Shown: positions 1-6,590, counted from the first letter of the stretch. The stretch: 10,293 nucleotides of DNA from UBA5336 sp964625835 (GCA_964625835.1 CAZVES010000094.1:1-10293), one strand, 5' to 3'. The notes: generated from the sequence alone by a model not told the origin. Translations and numbers: made by a program.

Positions 1-760
1 CATGCTGTTCACCGCCCACTGGGATCATCTGGGCAAGAAATCCGAAGAGCGCTCCGGTGAGCCGACGCAGGATTTCTACCGCGACGATGTCTTCAATGGC
101 GCTGTGGACAATGCCACAGGGACAGCCGGGCTGCTGGAGATCGCCGAGGCGATGGCGGCTGAGGACCTGGACAGGTCTGCCCTGTTCCTGGCTGTGACAC
201 TGGAGGAATCCGGCCTTCTCGGATCGGCCTACTATGCCGAAAACCCGACCGTTCCGATGGCGTCCATCGTGGCCGGAATCAATATGGATGCGATGCTCCC
301 GGTGGGCCGCACAAGGGACATGGTCGTGGTCGGTTTCGGCGCATCGGAACTGGAGGACAGGCTCGCCGAGGTGCTGGTCAGTCAGGATCGGGTGATCAAG
401 CCGGACCCCAACCCGCAAGCCGGCTATTTCTACCGTTCAGACCATGTCTCCTTCGCCAAGAAGGGCGTGCCCATGCTGTATGCCGATGGCGGAACAGATG
501 TGCGAGAAGGCGGGATCGCCGTGGGCAAGGCGTTTGCTGATGTCTACACCGTGCAAAGATACCACAAGCCTTTCGACGAATATCGGGCCGACTGGGACCT
601 GTCGGGAATGGTCGAGGACGTTTCGGCCCTTTACCAGGTCGGGCTCGGCATTGCCCAATCGACGGACTGGCCCAGTTGGTATGAGGGCAACGAGTTCGAG
701 GCCATTCGCCAGGCGTCCCTGGAAGCCAGCGCGTCGGGACCGGGCGGCGGACAGGACTGA
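1..760 (+). CDS. M28-family zinc metallopeptidase (aminopeptidase), C-terminal part, 5' end outside window
   Basis: The reading frame is open at the left edge; the first in-window ATG (position 2) is internal, because the family's first zinc motif follows almost at once. Seen in the 252 visible residues: HWDHLG with His6 and Asp8, bridging Asp36 in AVDNATG, the EE pair Glu68/Glu69 (catalytic Glu, then zinc ligand), Asp96 in NMDAM, and His148 in SDHVSF. These are the full set of ligands of the M28 co-catalytic two-zinc site. A family-typical YHKPFDEY follows at 187-194. Members of M28 remove N-terminal residues from peptides and in alphaproteobacteria are usually exported. The signal peptide and any PA domain would lie upstream of the window. 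The Gly-rich tail ends in TGA at 758-760, and rlmJ starts 4 bp later, suggesting co-transcription. Family assignment is secure; the substrate is unknown. Confidence 0.93.
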   Translation, partial: MLFTAHWDHLGKKSEERSGEPTQDFYRDDVFNGAVDNATGTAGLLEIAEAMAAEDLDRSALFLAVTLEESGLLGSAYYAENPTVPMASIVAGINMDAMLPVGRTRDMVVVGFGASELEDRLAEVLVSQDRVIKPDPNPQAGYFYRSDHVSFAKKGVPMLYADGGTDVREGGIAVGKAFADVYTVQRYHKPFDEYRADWDLSGMVEDVSALYQVGLGIAQSTDWPSWYEGNEFEAIRQASLEASASGPGGGQD

Positions 761-764
761 TACG

Positions 765-1556
765 GTGCTCAGCTACCAGCATGGCTTCCACGCGGGCAAT
801 CGCGCCGATGTGCTTAAGCACGCCGTGCTGGACACGATCCTGTCGGACCTGGCCAGCCAGGGCGCGCCCGTTCTGCATGTGGAGACCCATGCCGGACGCG
901 GCGTCTATGACCTTACCGGCAAGCAGGCCCGCAAGACCGGCGAGGCCGAGGACGGCATACTTGAGCTGTTCAGGCACCCCTCTCCCCCGGAGGCGCTTTC
1001 CAACTGGTTTGACCTGACACGGCAACGGGGAAAGAAGGCCTATCCCGGCTCGCCGGCCCTTGCGGCGGCGCGCCTCGGCGAGATGGGCCGCCTTGTCCTG
1101 TTCGAGAAACATCCGGGCGAGCATGAAGCGCTGTCGGACTGTTTCCGCGATGACGGGCGCGTCCAGGTGAAAAAGTCCGATGGCTATTCAGGCGCCCTGA
1201 AACTGCAGCCCAGGCGGGGCGAGCAGATGCTGGTTTTTTCGGACCCGAGCTATGAGACGATGGCCGACATGGAAGCGCTGGCAGACTGGACGCCCCGGGC
1301 GCTCGCCAGGTGGCCCCATGCGATCGTTGCTGTTTGGTTGCCGCTGTTCAAGGACGAAAGGGAAGCCGAGTTCGGCGCTTTCCTGTCGGGTCTCGAGTCA
1401 GGCATCGTAGCAGGTGCGCGCTGGCCGGTATCAGGCGAAAAGGACACCGCCCTTGCTGGCTCAGCCCTGATTGCCTTCCGTGTCCCGCCCAGGGTGCGAA
1501 AGCAGGCTGCGGCAATCGCTGAAGCGCTCGAAGCGCAGTGGATGGCAACGCTCTAG
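765..1556 (+). CDS. rlmJ: 23S rRNA (adenine2030-N6)-methyltransferase RlmJ
   Basis: RlmJ uses S-adenosylmethionine to methylate N6 of A2030 in 23S rRNA. The 263-residue product begins VLSYQHGFHAGNRADVLKH, matching the conserved N-terminus of the family (E. coli MLSYRHSFHAGN). I therefore choose the GTG at 765 over the far-upstream ATG in the same frame, which would overlap the whole peptidase end. AGGA at 753-756 lies 8 nt before this GTG. The SAM-binding motif I region is ETHAGRGVY (residues 40-48). The catalytic methylase motif IV is DPSYE at Asp160-Glu164, where E. coli has DPPYE. Length is close to the usual ~280. The gene starts 4 bp after the peptidase stop and ends in a TAG that overlaps the stop of the convergent kinase gene by 4 bp. 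Confidence 0.95.
   Translation: MLSYQHGFHAGNRADVLKHAVLDTILSDLASQGAPVLHVETHAGRGVYDLTGKQARKTGEAEDGILELFRHPSPPEALSNWFDLTRQRGKKAYPGSPALAAARLGEMGRLVLFEKHPGEHEALSDCFRDDGRVQVKKSDGYSGALKLQPRRGEQMLVFSDPSYETMADMEALADWTPRALARWPHAIVAVWLPLFKDEREAEFGAFLSGLESGIVAGARWPVSGEKDTALAGSALIAFRVPPRVRKQAAAIAEALEAQWMATL
1553..1556. other. CTAG shared as overlapping stop codons of two convergent genes
   Basis: The palindromic CTAG supplies TAG (1554-1556) to rlmJ on the plus strand and TAG (1555-1553) to the histidine kinase on the minus strand. The genes therefore overlap tail to tail by 4 bp, with no room for an intergenic terminator; each transcript must end inside the other gene or read through as antisense. Confidence 0.95.
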
Positions 1557-3340
1557 GCGACGGCTCGCACGGGCCGGATGGGTGCAGCCTTTGTTTCCAG
1601 CGCTTCCGGCGCAGATTCCTTCTCGATGTGCGCTCTGGCGGGCAGCAGCACGGACGCGGTCGTGCCCACACCGGGTTTGCTTGACAGCTCGATCCGACCG
1701 CCGTGCAAACGCATCAGTTCGCGCGCCAGCGCAAGGCCCAGCCCGGTTCCGGGAAGGCGACCGGCGCGCACATTCTCGCCCTGGAAGAAGGGTTCAAACG
1801 CGCGTTCGACCTCGTGAGGCCTCATGCCGACACCGAAGTCCCGGATCGTGATCACGGGGCACCTATCCTTGCGCAGGAAAGCCCGAACGACCACACGCGG
1901 CGGCTGTCCGCCAAACTTGAAGGCGTTCGACAGCAGGCTGATGAGAACCCTTCGGAAGGCGGCCTCATCAACCACAAGATCCCCAAGCGTGCTGGAGATA
2001 GAAATGTCGAGTCCGGAAAGGTCGGTGATGCCCTGGAACCTTGCAGAGAGCGACACGGCCTTGGACAGCAGTTCGGGTACGTTTTCTGCGCCCGGGTCGT
2101 GGATATACCGGTCCGATCCGACATTGGAGAATTCAATGATGTCGTTGATCACGCTGAGCAGGTGTTCACCGGCATCCAGTATCGAATCCGAATAACCTCG
2201 CATTTCCGACGCGCTGACGATCACGTTCGACGATGAAGACATGATCTTCGAGAAGCCATTGATGATGTTCAGCGGCGTGCGCAGTTCGTGCGACATGGTC
2301 GACATGAAACGCGCCTTGGCGGCATTGGCGTCTTCGGCCTCGCGCCGCGCCGCAATCAATTGCGTCTCGCGTTCCTTCAGACGCGTGATGTCCTTGTGGA
2401 TGGCGACGGTCCGGCCATCATCGAGAGGGATCACCGCAGACATGGCCCATTTGGACCTGGACATGCGTTGAACACGGCCGTTCTGGATTGTCGAAATGTC
2501 CAGGCCGTCCTGGAACCAGCTGCGATGGCGGGAATTGGCCATCAGCAGTTCGCCCTCCACGTCATAGATCGCAAATGCGTCTTCGACCGACTCCACGGCA
2601 TCGAAAAGATGCGCCCGCGCCGCCTGCGCTTCGGTGCGGCTTTCAACGAGACTTGCCAGCTGCCTGAAACTGCGGATGGCCTGCTGGGTCAGCGACATGT
2701 TCAGGACGATGATCAGCGAGGCAACGGCAAAGCCGAAATCACCAACGAAGACCGACGCGGCGAAGAATGACGGGATCGAAATGGCGATGGCAAAGCGTGT
2801 TGTCATCCGCGGACATGACGACACCATGCTGGTGTAACCGGAGGCCATGCCCGATGAGACCAGAAGATAGAACAGTGCCGCTTCCGGCCCGACCTGACCG
2901 GCGTAGAAGTTGGGCAGCCCCCACACCGCGCCCAGGATCAGCGAACTCAACTCTGCCTTGGCGAGGAACCGCCCGCTTGTTGTCTGTGGCGCGGTCCGTT
3001 TGGACGCTGCCTTCCAGGTGCGGATTCCAAGGGCCGAGAAGACCAAGAGCGTGAGAAACCATCCGACCAGCCACCAATGAGGTGCCAGCACCATGAAGGA
3101 CACGATCACCACCAGCCCGTTGACCAGGTTGATCATTGCCATCATCAGCGCGTTGTCGAGGTAGACCTTCTGCTGCGTCACCGCAACGGCATGCTCGCGA
3201 GGGGTCTTTGGGCGAACAGGCCGCCTGAGCAATTGCAAAAAATTGGAATTTGAGGTCGAAAAAGAGCGCATACTGTGCTGCATAGCGCCACTAGGTAAAA
3301 AAGCGGGCGCAGACAGTCGCTCAGATTTTTCAGGCTGCAT
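1553..3340 (-). CDS. Membrane-bound hybrid-less sensor histidine kinase (6 TM - PAS-like - HisKA - HATPase_c)
   Basis: This 595-residue protein has about six hydrophobic helices (roughly 64-84, 88-106, 126-148, 153-174, 182-200, 203-216), so the sensor is embedded in the inner membrane with little periplasmic domain. A PAS-like segment (244-320, ending HKDITRLKERE) follows. The HisKA H-box SHELRTPLN carries phosphoacceptor His351. The HATPase region shows the N-box with Asn472, G1 DFGVGM (501-506), F-box FEPFF (515-519) and G2 GTGLGL (531-536). The text around the H-box (GFSKIM, HLLSVINDII) resembles the alphaproteobacterial PleC/DivJ/PdhS group, so a DivK/PleD-like partner is possible but inferred. 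No receiver domain or adjacent response regulator is seen: it is an orphan kinase. The ATG at 3340 is chosen because AAAAGGCG precedes it; Met20 and Met24 have no better ribosome site. The tail after 570 is Ala/Pro-rich and disordered-looking. The input signal is unknown. Confidence 0.92.
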   Translation of the reverse strand: MQPEKSERLSAPAFLPSGAMQHSMRSFSTSNSNFLQLLRRPVRPKTPREHAVAVTQQKVYLDNALMMAMINLVNGLVVIVSFMVLAPHWWLVGWFLTLLVFSALGIRTWKAASKRTAPQTTSGRFLAKAELSSLILGAVWGLPNFYAGQVGPEAALFYLLVSSGMASGYTSMVSSCPRMTTRFAIAISIPSFFAASVFVGDFGFAVASLIIVLNMSLTQQAIRSFRQLASLVESRTEAQAARAHLFDAVESVEDAFAIYDVEGELLMANSRHRSWFQDGLDISTIQNGRVQRMSRSKWAMSAVIPLDDGRTVAIHKDITRLKERETQLIAARREAEDANAAKARFMSTMSHELRTPLNIINGFSKIMSSSSNVIVSASEMRGYSDSILDAGEHLLSVINDIIEFSNVGSDRYIHDPGAENVPELLSKAVSLSARFQGITDLSGLDISISSTLGDLVVDEAAFRRVLISLLSNAFKFGGQPPRVVVRAFLRKDRCPVITIRDFGVGMRPHEVERAFEPFFQGENVRAGRLPGTGLGLALARELMRLHGGRIELSSKPGVGTTASVLLPARAHIEKESAPEALETKAAPIRPVRAVA

Positions 3341-3346
3341 TAACGC

Positions 3347-3363
3347 CTTTTTCTGAGAAAAAG
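3347..3363. promoter_or_regulatory. Palindrome between divergent kinase and flavoprotein genes
   Basis: CTTTTTCT (3347-3354) and AGAAAAAG (3356-3363) form a perfect 8-bp inverted repeat around a single base (3355). It lies 7 bp before the kinase start within a 64-bp divergent spacer. It could be an operator for one or both genes. In the kinase mRNA it could also form a weak A/U-rich hairpin that abuts the ribosome site. No protein is known to bind it; function is inferred from position and symmetry only. Confidence 0.35.
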
Positions 3364-3404
3364 CCGCAGTCGCTCACCCCCTCAAAGCTCTAGTCCTTCG
3401 AAAC

Positions 3405-4691
3405 ATGTTTGCAAAAAAAGAAAAACCGAGGATTGCCGTGATCGGCGGGGGCGCCGCCGGTATCTCGATGGCGCGGTTCCTCCAGGACAGCCGAAAGGTT
3501 GATGTGACGGTCTTCGAAGCCCGGCAACACATTGGCGGCAAGTCATTCACGTTCAGCGGCAATGGCGTCGTCTGCGAGATGGGGACCTGCTATGCCACGC
3601 TGAATGACATTCATGTGCGCAAATGGATGAAATCCCTGAGCATCGAAACCTACAGCCTCGGCGAACAGCTAATTGATGGCGGGCCTTACTTCGAATGGGT
3701 GAAGGAGCCCGGCACGATGCCCCTCTGGCGCGAATTGCTGATCTACAATGCAGCGGCAAGACGCCTCAAGAAACAGCTTGAGCGGCATCCTGACAATCAT
3801 GCGGTTCTCGAAGAAGCTGGCATGCCGATCCTGTACTGGCTTCGCGCTCGCGGCCTTTCGAAAATGGAACGGCTGCACTACCGCGCCCTGACCAATCTCG
3901 GCTATGGACGCCTTGACGAGACGTCGACACTTCAGGCGCTTCGCTGGATCGACCTCACCTTGCTCAGGTCGGCGCGCTTCAACGGCCTGATGATGCCCAA
4001 AACAGGGTGGACCGACCTGTGGCAGCGCGTTGCGCGCGACCTGGACGTGAAGACCGATCACGAGGTGACCCGTGTCCAGCGAGACTCAGGCGGCATCACC
4101 CTGGAAGCCGCCGGCCAGGAGCACCGGTTCGACAAGCTCGTTTGCGCCATTCCCGTCGATGATTTCACGTCCCTGACCGAAGCCACAGCAAGGGAAGAGT
4201 TCGTCAATGAAAATGTACGCTGGAACTCCTATGCAACAACGCTGATGCAGGTGGATGACTGGTTTCACGAAGAGCAGCTTCGCTGCTGGTCGAAAGCGAT
4301 CATGCTGGACTCCGAAGCAGGCCAGCTGATGTCAGCGCGATATGAAGCTGACAGTGCGGACTTTGGCGGGCGGCTCTATGTCCTCAACCAGATTGCAGGC
4401 GAATACTCAGAGGCAGAACTCAACGAACTGGCTGAACGCGGCATCCGCGAGGACGGCGGCAACCCGAAGCGAGCGATCCTGACAAAGCGGTGGAAGTATT
4501 TCGCGCAATACAAGCCCGGCGCGCTGCCGGACGGTTTGCTGGCATGCCTGAACGACATGCAGGGCGACCTGAACACCTATTATACCGGCGCGACTTTCTC
4601 CCATGAATCCGTCGCCACGATCACCCGTTTCAACGCCGGCCTGGCCAGGACGATCGTTTCCGAACGTCACATGCAGGGAGCCCATGCATGA
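3405..4691 (+). CDS. FAD-dependent oxidoreductase, flavin-containing amine oxidase type
   Basis: The 428-residue protein opens with an FAD-binding Rossmann unit: GGGAAG at 14-19, acidic Glu38 ending the second strand (VFEAR), then IGGKS at 43-47. This is the dinucleotide-binding layout of the amine oxidase/phytoene desaturase superfamily. EMGTCY (58-63) and a C-terminal segment around TYYTGATFSHES (391-402) fit the flavin-contacting ends of that fold. There is no signal peptide or membrane helix, so it is probably cytosolic. The substrate cannot be read from sequence; distant relatives include desaturases, amine oxidases and beta-cyclopiazonate-dehydrogenase-like proteins. The start is fixed by the Rossmann motif beginning at residue 9, although no clear Shine-Dalgarno precedes the ATG. 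Its stop overlaps the thioesterase start (ATGA), so the two are likely made together and may act on one lipid or acyl-CoA pathway. Confidence 0.85.
   Translation: MFAKKEKPRIAVIGGGAAGISMARFLQDSRKVDVTVFEARQHIGGKSFTFSGNGVVCEMGTCYATLNDIHVRKWMKSLSIETYSLGEQLIDGGPYFEWVKEPGTMPLWRELLIYNAAARRLKKQLERHPDNHAVLEEAGMPILYWLRARGLSKMERLHYRALTNLGYGRLDETSTLQALRWIDLTLLRSARFNGLMMPKTGWTDLWQRVARDLDVKTDHEVTRVQRDSGGITLEAAGQEHRFDKLVCAIPVDDFTSLTEATAREEFVNENVRWNSYATTLMQVDDWFHEEQLRCWSKAIMLDSEAGQLMSARYEADSADFGGRLYVLNQIAGEYSEAELNELAERGIREDGGNPKRAILTKRWKYFAQYKPGALPDGLLACLNDMQGDLNTYYTGATFSHESVATITRFNAGLARTIVSERHMQGAHA
4676..4680 (+). promoter_or_regulatory. Ribosome binding site of the thioesterase gene, inside the flavoprotein gene
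   Basis: GGGAG lies 7 nt before the ATG at 4688 and within the last codons of the upstream gene. Together with the ATGA overlap it supports the chosen start and translational coupling. Confidence 0.7.
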
Positions 4692-5189
4692 ACCTGTTCT
4701 TCCGGCTCCTGAGAACGATCATCTGGAACCTCATCAAGCGTGAAAAGGTCGACTATCTCGACGAGACCGTACTGCGGTTCAGGGTCTGGATTACCGACCA
4801 GGATGCGTTCCAGCACATGAACAATTCACGGTATCTCTCAATCGCAGACCTGAGCGTGATTGATACCTTGATGAAGACACGTCAAGCCTATTCCATGCGC
4901 CGACACGGCGTCATCCCCGTTGTTGTCTACAAGCATGTCTCGCTGTTTCGGATGCTCAAATTCCCCCAGGCTTACGAAGTGCGCACACGGATCACGGGCT
5001 GGCATGGTCACTACACTTTCTTCCAGCACGACTTCATGCGGCGAGGGAAGCTCCATGCACAGGCCATGACCGTCGGGCGGCTGGTCTCAACCAGTGGCAA
5101 GAACCCCACCGTTGAGGAAGCCATTGTCCAGCTTGGCTGGAAAAATGTGCCTGAAAGCCCGCCGATCACCAATGAGCAGCGCCGGATTG
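4688..5189 (+). CDS. Hot-dog-fold thioesterase (4HBT-like, THEM6-type), 3' end lost in assembly gap
   Basis: 167 residues are readable before the run of Ns. After a short hydrophobic N-terminus (FFRLLRTIIWNLI), the segment RVWITDQDAFQHMNNSRY (residues 33-50) has the D-x-x-x-H-M-N-N-x-x-Y signature of acyl-CoA thioesterases of the 4-hydroxybenzoyl-CoA thioesterase-like fold. Later segments (VRTRITGWHGHYTFFQHDF) fit the strands of the same fold and look most like the THEM6 subgroup. The family hydrolyses acyl thioesters. It is coupled by ATGA to the preceding flavoprotein. Sequence right of 5189 is Ns, so the stop is unknown; the apparent continuation to 5305 is an artefact. At this length most of the domain is present, and perhaps only a short tail is missing. 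Confidence 0.85.
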
Positions 5190-5289
5190 NNNNNNNNNNN
5201 NNNNNNNNNNNNNNNNNNNNNNNNNNNNNNNNNNNNNNNNNNNNNNNNNNNNNNNNNNNNNNNNNNNNNNNNNNNNNNNNNNNNNNNNN
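5190..5289. other. Assembly gap: exactly 100 Ns
   Basis: A run of exactly 100 undetermined bases is the usual placeholder for a scaffold gap of unknown size. The distance and even the adjacency of the sequences on either side are not established. It truncates the thioesterase gene and lies one base from the stop of the small minus-strand gene. Confidence 0.97.
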
Positions 5290-5290
5290 C

Positions 5291-5764
5291 TCAGCGCCCC
5301 GATGAACGCGCAGCCGGGCCCCGATCACCAAACCACCAGAGCGTTGCGGCGGTCGCGGCAAATGTTGCGGTCTCGGTGATGGCCGCGCGGCCCGCATCGG
5401 GCGCAGTGACGAATATCGCGAATGAAATCGCCCAGAGCATAAGCGTCAGCAGAGGTCGCGTCAGTCCACGGATGGCGTCGACCCAGCGGTAGCTCGGCGC
5501 GATCGACGCGTCTGCCCTGATCGATTCGCTCAGCCCTGACCAGCGCCCGCTTGTCTCGGCCTTCGCCAGGTCGGCGGCGCGCGCCTCTGCTTCAGCGGCG
5601 TGTCTCTGATCGACCGCGCGCAGTTCATGCTCCCAGCGCGCACGCTCCTGGGCATATTGCTGGCGCCGCTCCAGGTAAGCCCCGGCGCGGCCAAGCGCGG
5701 TGCCGACAAGTCCGAAAATTCCTCCGCCGGCGGCGCTTGCAGCCAGTCCAATCATGTCAGTCAT
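5291..5764 (-). CDS. Small coiled-coil membrane protein, phage holin-like organisation
   Basis: The 157-residue product has a Gly/Ala-rich hydrophobic N-terminus (5-22, with GGGIFGLVGTALG), a charged helical stretch likely to be a coiled coil (about 29-70, many Arg/Glu/Gln), then SYRWVDAIRGLTRPLL and two hydrophobic helices (about 102-120 and 128-146), ending WWFGDRG. This order, and especially an RP-x-x-T helix followed by a terminal WFG-x-R, is what I recall from small phage and prophage membrane proteins annotated as holin-like or hypothetical. I do not recognise a specific family. The ATG at 5764 has AAGGA 9 nt upstream (5774-5778). The stop (TGA, 5293-5291) lies against the gap, so any downstream partner is hidden. 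It may be a prophage or gene-transfer-agent remnant; that is inference. That it is a real gene is fairly sure, its role is not. Confidence 0.65.
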   Translation of the reverse strand: MTDMIGLAASAAGGGIFGLVGTALGRAGAYLERRQQYAQERARWEHELRAVDQRHAAEAEARAADLAKAETSGRWSGLSESIRADASIAPSYRWVDAIRGLTRPLLTLMLWAISFAIFVTAPDAGRAAITETATFAATAATLWWFGDRGPAARSSGR

Positions 5765-5876
5765 TCAACAGCGTCCTTGCTTGTCCCTGAAAGCATTCTT
5801 GCGCCTTTGCGACCCCGGTCGGATTAATCACCCCGCCTATTGGGGTATGGGGCTTGCAGACTAGTGCGGGTTTTAC

Positions 5877-5882
5877 GGGAGG
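5877..5882 (+). promoter_or_regulatory. Ribosome binding site fixing the lipoprotein start
   Basis: GGGAGG lies 5 nt before the ATG at 5888. This supports 5888 over the in-frame ATG at 5840, which would add 16 residues ahead of the signal peptide and has no such site. Confidence 0.8.
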
Positions 5883-5887
5883 CGCCC

Positions 5888-6382
5888 ATGCGGATTGCTT
5901 TTCTGGCTGCAGTTTCAGGTGCCATGGCGGTTTCGGCCTGCGCCACACCACAGCCCGGCGCACTGGCCGAGCCTGCGGGGGATACGTTTCGCATTCTCCC
6001 CTGTTCAGAAGGTCGAGCGCCCCGACCCGACGAGGTCAGCTACACAATGGAGCTGCTCGACAGACTGGGTTCAGCGCCACAGGAAAAGATCTCCGAATTC
6101 AGCGAAGTGATTGACGGCATCGCCTACCCACCGCCCCAACCGAGATATCCGATGGAGGCTGCGATCGCTGGCGAGGAAGGTGGGTGCCGCGTCCACTTCA
6201 ACCTGACGGCGGAAGGGCGTACTGACGTTCTCGGTGCCGCCTGCAGCGATCCAGTTTTCGTGAAGGCTGCAGAAGCAGCTGTGGCCAAGGCGCGCTTCCC
6301 ACCGGCCCTGATGGATGGTGCGCCCGCTCCGCGGGATGATCTGGTCTATCCACTGACCTTCTGCACAATGCGACAGGAGTGA
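5888..6382 (+). CDS. TonB C-terminal-domain lipoprotein
   Basis: The 164-residue product starts with a lipoprotein signal (MRIAFLAAVSGAMAVSAC) with a lipobox VSAC, so Cys18 should be lipidated. The next residue is Ala rather than Asp, which in the classical rule favours the outer membrane. Residues about 84-159 form a TonB C-terminal domain: PRYPMEAAIAGEEGGC, then a strand-turn-strand, CSDPVFVKAAEAAV and FPPALMDGAP. The mature protein has Cys39, Cys100, Cys119 and Cys159; the GC...CSDPVF spacing recurs in alphaproteobacterial TonB-like proteins, and a disulfide is plausible. There is no N-terminal membrane anchor helix or Pro-rich linker, so it is not a standard energy-transducing TonB and its partner is unknown. 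It is divergent from the holin-like gene (123 bp spacer) and converges on the small membrane ORF 7 bp downstream. Confidence 0.85.
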   Translation: MRIAFLAAVSGAMAVSACATPQPGALAEPAGDTFRILPCSEGRAPRPDEVSYTMELLDRLGSAPQEKISEFSEVIDGIAYPPPQPRYPMEAAIAGEEGGCRVHFNLTAEGRTDVLGAACSDPVFVKAAEAAVAKARFPPALMDGAPAPRDDLVYPLTFCTMRQE

Positions 6383-6389
6383 GATGGTT

Positions 6390-6590
6390 CTAGGGCCGAC
6401 GTCGCACACGCCGGTCCCAGAGCAACAGGAGCGTGCCTTTCATGGCGCTGGCTGCGGCCAGGGCATAGCCGCGACCCTGATCATATTCTCCGCCAGCAGA
6501 CAGCGCAGTCAGTGCGACAAGCAGCACCGATGCACAAAGCAGGATGCACCCCATCCAAAAACGTATCCGGCTGGCCTTATTCCGCCGCAA
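6390..6590 (-). CDS. Small membrane protein overlapping the end of the nitronate monooxygenase gene
   Basis: A 66-residue frame reads from TTG at 6590 and overlaps the upstream enzyme gene by 14 bp. An internal ATG at 6554 gives 54 residues. I see a basic start (RRNKASRIRF), a clear hydrophobic helix (about 13-32, MGCILLCASVLLVALTALSA), a short polar loop GGEYDQGRG, a second weaker helix (about 42-58) and a basic tail RRVRRRP. That is a two-helix hairpin with positively charged ends, as expected for a small inner-membrane protein with both ends in the cytosol. Neither start has a good Shine-Dalgarno; coupling to the preceding gene could replace it. It fills exactly the space between two other genes and stops 7 bp from the convergent lipoprotein gene. 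I do not recognise a family; a chance frame remains possible. Confidence 0.5.
   Translation of the reverse strand: MRRNKASRIRFWMGCILLCASVLLVALTALSAGGEYDQGRGYALAAASAMKGTLLLLWDRRVRRRP

Noticed and set aside
444..764. Upstream extension of the rlmJ frame from an ATG at 444
   Set aside because: It would lie inside the peptidase gene in another frame, and the conserved RlmJ N-terminus starts exactly at the GTG at 765 with a ribosome site.
1703..2236. 177-codon plus-strand frame opposite the histidine kinase
   Set aside because: It is antisense to the conserved HATPase and HisKA coding region and has no domain features; a shadow frame.
3408..3415. TTTGCAAA, identical to the motif reported for the propionyl-CoA regulator PccR
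   Set aside because: It lies in the first codons of the flavoprotein gene (Phe-Ala-Lys), far from the mutase genes; most likely chance.
4688..5305. Open frame for the thioesterase running through the Ns to a stop at 5305
   Set aside because: The 34 codons inside the gap are undetermined and the gap length is not known, so the frame on the right side is meaningless. The gene is called only to 5189.
5830..5846. ACCCC / GGGGT hairpin upstream of the TonB-C lipoprotein
   Set aside because: The arms are only 5 bp with a 7-nt loop, flanking bases do not pair, and no U-run follows; too weak for a terminator or regulatory call in GC-rich DNA.
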